The notes under the pieces were generated by a model. The model ran no database searches, was not told the DNA's origin, and was given only the letters and a program-made list of their open reading frames with translations. From Liolophura sinensis (Eukaryota > Mollusca > Polyplacophora > Chitonida > Chitonidae), in contig NC_088297.1 in assembly GCF_032854445.1 (NCBI RefSeq), positions 2,027,403 to 2,091,402 of the forward strand: 64,000 bases of DNA, written 5' to 3'. The position numbers were made by a program, and so were the translations under genes. The first letter of the stretch is position 1. The number at the start of each line of letters is the position of its first letter. This document shows, piece after piece, positions 60,101 through 64,000 of this stretch.

Positions 60101-60797
60101 ATCCGAAGGTCAACTTTCTAGTTTGTATGGCTTCAGAAAGAGGCATGTCAAAAGATATCGACTGTACACATCGCGCGACATAACTGCGTGGATACAAACA
60201 GGTGACAAAAAAGGGAAAGTGCATCCGATATGATTAAAAAAAATTTCGCTTGGCTTCTTGTTTTCTACGAGCTTGGGCTGTTATTGAGCCATATCTTTTC
60301 TCTACTCGTAGACAGGAAGCACTTAGAGTGCAACACAAAGGCATAAAGTACCCTGGTCGAACTAGACACTAAAAATGACTAAGATAGGGACTCCTACAGT
60401 AATATCTGGAACGATTACAAAAAAGTGCGCTATATTTATGTGAATGCCTTACTTTGTCTAATCGATATGGTCAATAACACAAACAATACCGATGAGTTTT
60501 CGTTTGCTCTGAATTCAGTTCTTCTTTTTAAGATTACTTATCAAGTATCGTTCTATGTGCACACGGAAAGCGAAGGATATATAGATCTACACGAGTCATT
60601 TGATAAGTGAAACTCTTTGGATGAGAAGGTAACACTTTGATTCCATTCCATCTGATTCCATGGTGGTAAAATCTCGAGAAAAAGTATAAATTGACTGATC
60701 GCTTGAAATTATACAGATAGTGCATGCTGTGAAAAAACAAGACGTTCTACACCTTAGCCTGGGCCCCACGGTAACGAACACTCCTTTTGTGGGCCCT
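60101..60797. other. Intergenic stretch
   Basis: No gene or repeat recognised. It may include diverged 5' parts of the Penelope-like element next to it. Confidence 0.35.
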
Positions 60798-61352
60798 TTA
60801 GTTGACAGGCTTGCCCAGTAAGGACAACCTTGGTTCACAAAGACGTGTACAGGTAAGACCTTTCCTTTGAATCAGGTACAATTCCTTATCCGTATCGCTT
60901 TGAGCTCCATCCTCGTCCGATATCATACCGGTAAATTCAACTTTAAAGAACTTCTTTCTCGGTTGGCTCATAGAGTTAAAGCCGATCTCATCCGCGGCGC
61001 TCGCGTCAGTGTGGTTGGCGGTTTGACGGAGGCGGGATTGTATCGGAAACTTGCCAAACGTGTCTACCGCACAATGACAAGTATTGCCAGCTCGAGAAAA
61101 GTGATATTCAATGTGGGAGAATCTCGGGTTGAATATAACTTGTCCACAGCAATACATTTTCGACTTGTACTTTAAATCACCGAATTTGTACGTTGATAAG
61201 GGAGCTATAACCACCCTCCGGTTGTTTGCTTTATGAACAAGCAGACGCCAGAAAGGTCTCGAAGGGAGATAACTGTTGTGGGATAAACGCACGAGATCGT
61301 TGGATATTGCCGCGTAAACGTGAGATAATATTTTGTGAGCGTGACGTTGCAT
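60798..61352 (-). other. Unrecognised 184-codon open frame, candidate coding exon
   Basis: The longest non-repeat open frame in the right flank. The second half is hydrophilic and gene-like (SMSQPRKKFFKVEFTGMI, DEDGAQSDTDKELYLIQRK), and the middle has three Cys (YCCGQVIFNPRF, NTCHCAV). Composition is less AT-rich than its surroundings. A plus-strand frame (60867-61175) is also open, and the plus strand has a strong donor GTACAG|GTAAGA at about 60851. The coding strand is therefore not certain; I favour minus. I recognise no family. Confidence 0.35.
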
Positions 61353-62090
61353 TCATGGACACGTGATCGTTGTACATCATGTTTTTCGGAATATCATGTG
61401 ATCGTCTTTCGACCAATGGAAACCGGGAATTACCCTATGAGAAGAATAATTCACGGCAACAGTCCCTTTCACGGTAGGTGGAAAATGGAGTGCCAAGAGC
61501 AAACCATCGGTCTTCGCTGAGCAATTGGCGACATTGTGACCACATATGACACAAAGCATGGTCAGTGGGTATGTAGTATTGTTAGAAACTTATGGCCTCC
61601 ACATCAGCAAAATGGTACTATTATGTTACAGAAATATAAATAAAACTTGATAAATTCTTGACCTTATACGATCATTGCAAGAGAGTTGAAAATTGAAAAA
61701 CCTGCAGCAGAAAGACTAACGCAAAGGCATCCGCTGTGTTTAGCATGGATTAGTTACGCATTTGGACCCTGAGCTCTTCAGATAATACTGCGCTTAAATC
61801 TCCATATTTAACTCGCCTTGCCTGCAAAACAACTATGAGCTTGGGAAGCTTGCTTTCTTTACCGAATAAGTTGATCACATGAAATAGAAAAAATGGATAC
61901 CACATGCATAATTAAGAACGACATGTTTCACAAGTACAGAATACCAAATGATTCGTGGTACAAAATAAAGATACGGTACACATCTTGAAAATGTCTGAGA
62001 GTCTTTAAGTGCCACCAGGTTTCCTTGCTTGCTGGTTTAAGAGAAGGTGGCTACAAAAACCCCTAATCCAGAGTGTATGTAGGTATATGT
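61353..62090. other. Intergenic stretch
   Basis: Nothing recognised beyond short open frames on both strands. Confidence 0.35.
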
Positions 62091-62356
62091 CGGTATGCTT
62101 GAAGTTTTACGTCGTACTTTACAATGTTTCAGACATATGAGGACGAGGAGTCGTTAGGTTTGTGTACATACTGAAGTACCATGCCGAAGACACCAGATAT
62201 GACACCGCCACCCGGTCATATTATACTGACACCGAGCCAACAAGTCCTGTTTTCTTCCTCTAAGCTCTGTGCTGAACGCCAAGCGAAGCAGCGACAAGTA
62301 CCATTTTGATAAGTCTTTGTTATGACCCGACCCGGGTTTCATCCCTGAAGCGGTCT
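62091..62356 (+). repeat. Second interspersed repeat family, most complete copy
   Basis: From GGTATGCTTGAAGTTTTACG through TTTCAGACATATGAGGACGA, GCCGAAGACACCAGATATGA and CACCCGGTCATATTATACTG to GACCCGACCCGGGTTTCATC. It matches the start of the copies at 26352 and 52568, and its interior matches the inverted scrap at 55180. Confidence 0.65.
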
Positions 62357-63678
62357 TGAATTTCATCATGTTTCCTGGTTTGCTGTAATGGAGAAGGTAA
62401 CTACACAAAAGCATATTCAGTGTGTGGCGGATGCACGGATGTACAGGCCTGCAGAAGCAAATCGTCCCAAAACTCCCTGTTCTTATCGATCAGGGAACCG
62501 AGAGACGTACAAGTGTTGTTTGTTTTTTCTCTCTCTGGAGTCTTGTAGCTCACAGCCCGTCTTTAGTATATATACGGATAATGTTAACCTCATGCAAAAG
62601 TACAGTTGATAAGGTATGTTTTTAAATATTCACCCGTTCACATGGTCTCATTAACAGACAAAACAATTTTGTGTTCAGTCAGCCTATTTGGTCTGAAGTT
62701 AATCTGGACCCGTCAAACGTCCGCTAGAGGGACCTTGACACCATTATCTGATTATATTAACGTGAAATCTGATTATATTAACGTGAAATTTTCCTTTTTT
62801 ATAACCTTAAAGTTAAGCCAAAACGACAGTAGATTAGAAATTGATAGATTGTAAAACTGTAGACGTTGCATTAAAATCAGTTTTAACGTGAGAAGTGCTC
62901 GAGGTCCTGCTTAACACTAGCTCTGACTCACAGGAATAAGAAATATACCGTCTCGCCATTAGACCTTCTCTTTCCGGAATAGGCAAGAGTGAAGATAGTG
63001 AACACAAACACTTCCACACTGCATAAACCAAAACGTAAGAATGTTTATTTTTGTCCTTGAAAACAACTGAATTTTGAAATCAACAGCTGCCATCAGGTTT
63101 ACTGTGCGGTATAAATGGAACCATGGCAGACACGACTAAAGGAGAAGATGTATAAAATATGTTTTCTAACATCTGTCGCATGTTAGAAATGCTCACACAG
63201 GCGCACCCTACACCGGAAATACCTACGAACTAGCTATATAAAGCCAAACATTTTTGCAAGTACATGAATCCATGTCTTGTCTTTTATCGCTGAACATCGT
63301 CAGGCACTTGCGATTTACTGATGAGCAATGTGAATCACAGACCAGTTTCACAAACAGGTCGTACATGTACGATAATCGCACATACTGGACAATGGTGCGG
63401 GGAGAGTGACGTAATAAATATCATACGACAAATGTACGATGAAAAAAAAATGTCGCACGACGCTTTGTGAAGCTGGGCCCTGATACGTGTAGAAAGAAAA
63501 ACAGGTGCATCTTAACTTAGAATCAATCCTGTTGCATTGCTGATACCTCTGACGCCAGAAGCTGGGTATAGTTGTCAAAATGGGTACACTGCTGTGGCAT
63601 TTATGTACATGTACAAACCTCCATATTGTTGTTGTTGTGGTTACCGAGGCTACTGTTTATGTTTGTTTTTCTTCCTTG
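62357..63678. other. Intergenic stretch
   Basis: No gene recognised. A perfect 21-bp tandem duplication (ATCTGATTATATTAACGTGA plus A) lies at 62746-62787. Confidence 0.4.
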
Positions 63679-64000
63679 TCAGCACATTCTATTTTCGCGC
63701 GCGACTCTTTCCCTCCAAGTAAACTGAGATTTTGTGAAGAGTGGAGAAGCCAAAACATTCTTGCAGTAGCCATTGTCTCGTAGATAACGGGAGAGGTTCG
63801 ATCGAATAGACTGGAGCGTTTCCAATTTGTATTCGGCGCCAGAAGGCGCTTTCACGTTGGAGAAGAACTCCGCTAAATATTCATCTAGCAATTTCGGCGG
63901 AATTTCGAAGATCCTGCGTTGATCGTTGTACGGTCGTCCGTGCAGCCAGCGCTCGAACGTCTTCACGGCCACGACGATGTTAGAAATCCTAGCCCTGGAC
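63679..64000 (-). CDS. Exon encoding a Crypton-type core-binding domain (copy 3, cut by window end)
   Basis: Minus-strand frame open to the right edge, starting there with RISNIVVAVKTFERWLHG. The diagnostic motifs follow in order: FEIPPKLLDEYLAEFF, YKLETLQSIRSNLSRYLRD, and a terminal CKNVLASPLFTKS. They align with copies 1 and 2 at the same spacing. It ends RVARENRMC and a stop. The upstream end and any splice acceptor are outside the window. With the other two it forms a same-strand series at about 53.5, 57.2 and 63.7 kb. Confidence 0.6.
   Translation of the reverse strand, partial: SRARISNIVVAVKTFERWLHGRPYNDQRRIFEIPPKLLDEYLAEFFSNVKAPSGAEYKLETLQSIRSNLSRYLRDNGYCKNVLASPLFTKSQFTWRERVARENRMC

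Noticed and set aside
62388-62625. Plus-strand frames near 62.4-62.6 kb as an exon.
   Set aside because: Two frames are open at once with low-complexity content, and no motif or convincing splice sites were seen.

Overview
The window looks like animal nuclear DNA, AT-rich, with no intact protein-coding gene that I can name. It is packed with decayed transposable elements: a tRNA-derived SINE whose tail reads GGCGTAAAACACCAATCAAA plus AAAT repeats, a second short interspersed repeat, a Jockey/CR1-type LINE and a Penelope-like element. From memory, both short interspersed families resemble repeats common in lophotrochozoans (molluscs, brachiopods), so I suggest a marine lophotrochozoan. That assignment is an inference from repeat style only. 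No rRNA gene, functional tRNA gene or CRISPR array was seen.

Layout. 1-5917 is a repeat-rich left flank: a decayed RNase H fragment, a 7-bp minisatellite, two SINEs with target-site duplications, and about 2.7 kb with nothing recognisable. 5918-53848 is a tandem array of six units (A-F). Each has a core of about 5.1-5.3 kb. C is enlarged to 11 kb by a LINE, and F to about 16 kb by two tandem LINE copies. 53512-64000 is a right flank with three paralogous minus-strand exons encoding a Crypton-type core-binding domain (as in QRICH1/ZMYM-like proteins), a Penelope-like RT pseudogene, further SINEs and a few unrecognised open frames.

Array structure. Every unit holds the same ordered set: two overlapping opposite-strand open frames near its start, a broken SINE in two pieces, a 90-codon frame (open in A, B and F only), a degenerate 33-bp minisatellite built on GGATATC, and at its right end a truncated, internally deleted copy of the Crypton-type exon. 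Only the last unit runs into the intact exon, so the array boundary lies inside that exon. Units C and F share a LINE at exactly the same site and a shared terminal block, and A and D share other variants, which suggests a three-unit higher-order repeat (ABC)(DEF) blurred by gene conversion.

History that can be read. (1) A segment ending in the Crypton-type exon was tandemly duplicated, the junction exon lost about 208 bp, and that junction spread. (2) A 5'-truncated LINE entered one unit and is now flanked by a 172-bp direct repeat of unit sequence. (3) The LINE-bearing trimer was duplicated. (4) A SINE entered the 3' UTR of the LINE in unit C only; its empty sites survive in F. (5) In F a 4,950-bp segment was duplicated through a CTCCAG microhomology. 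The window is mainly of interest as a record of macrosatellite evolution next to a domesticated-transposase-like exon family. I found no convincing new enzymatic or defence system.
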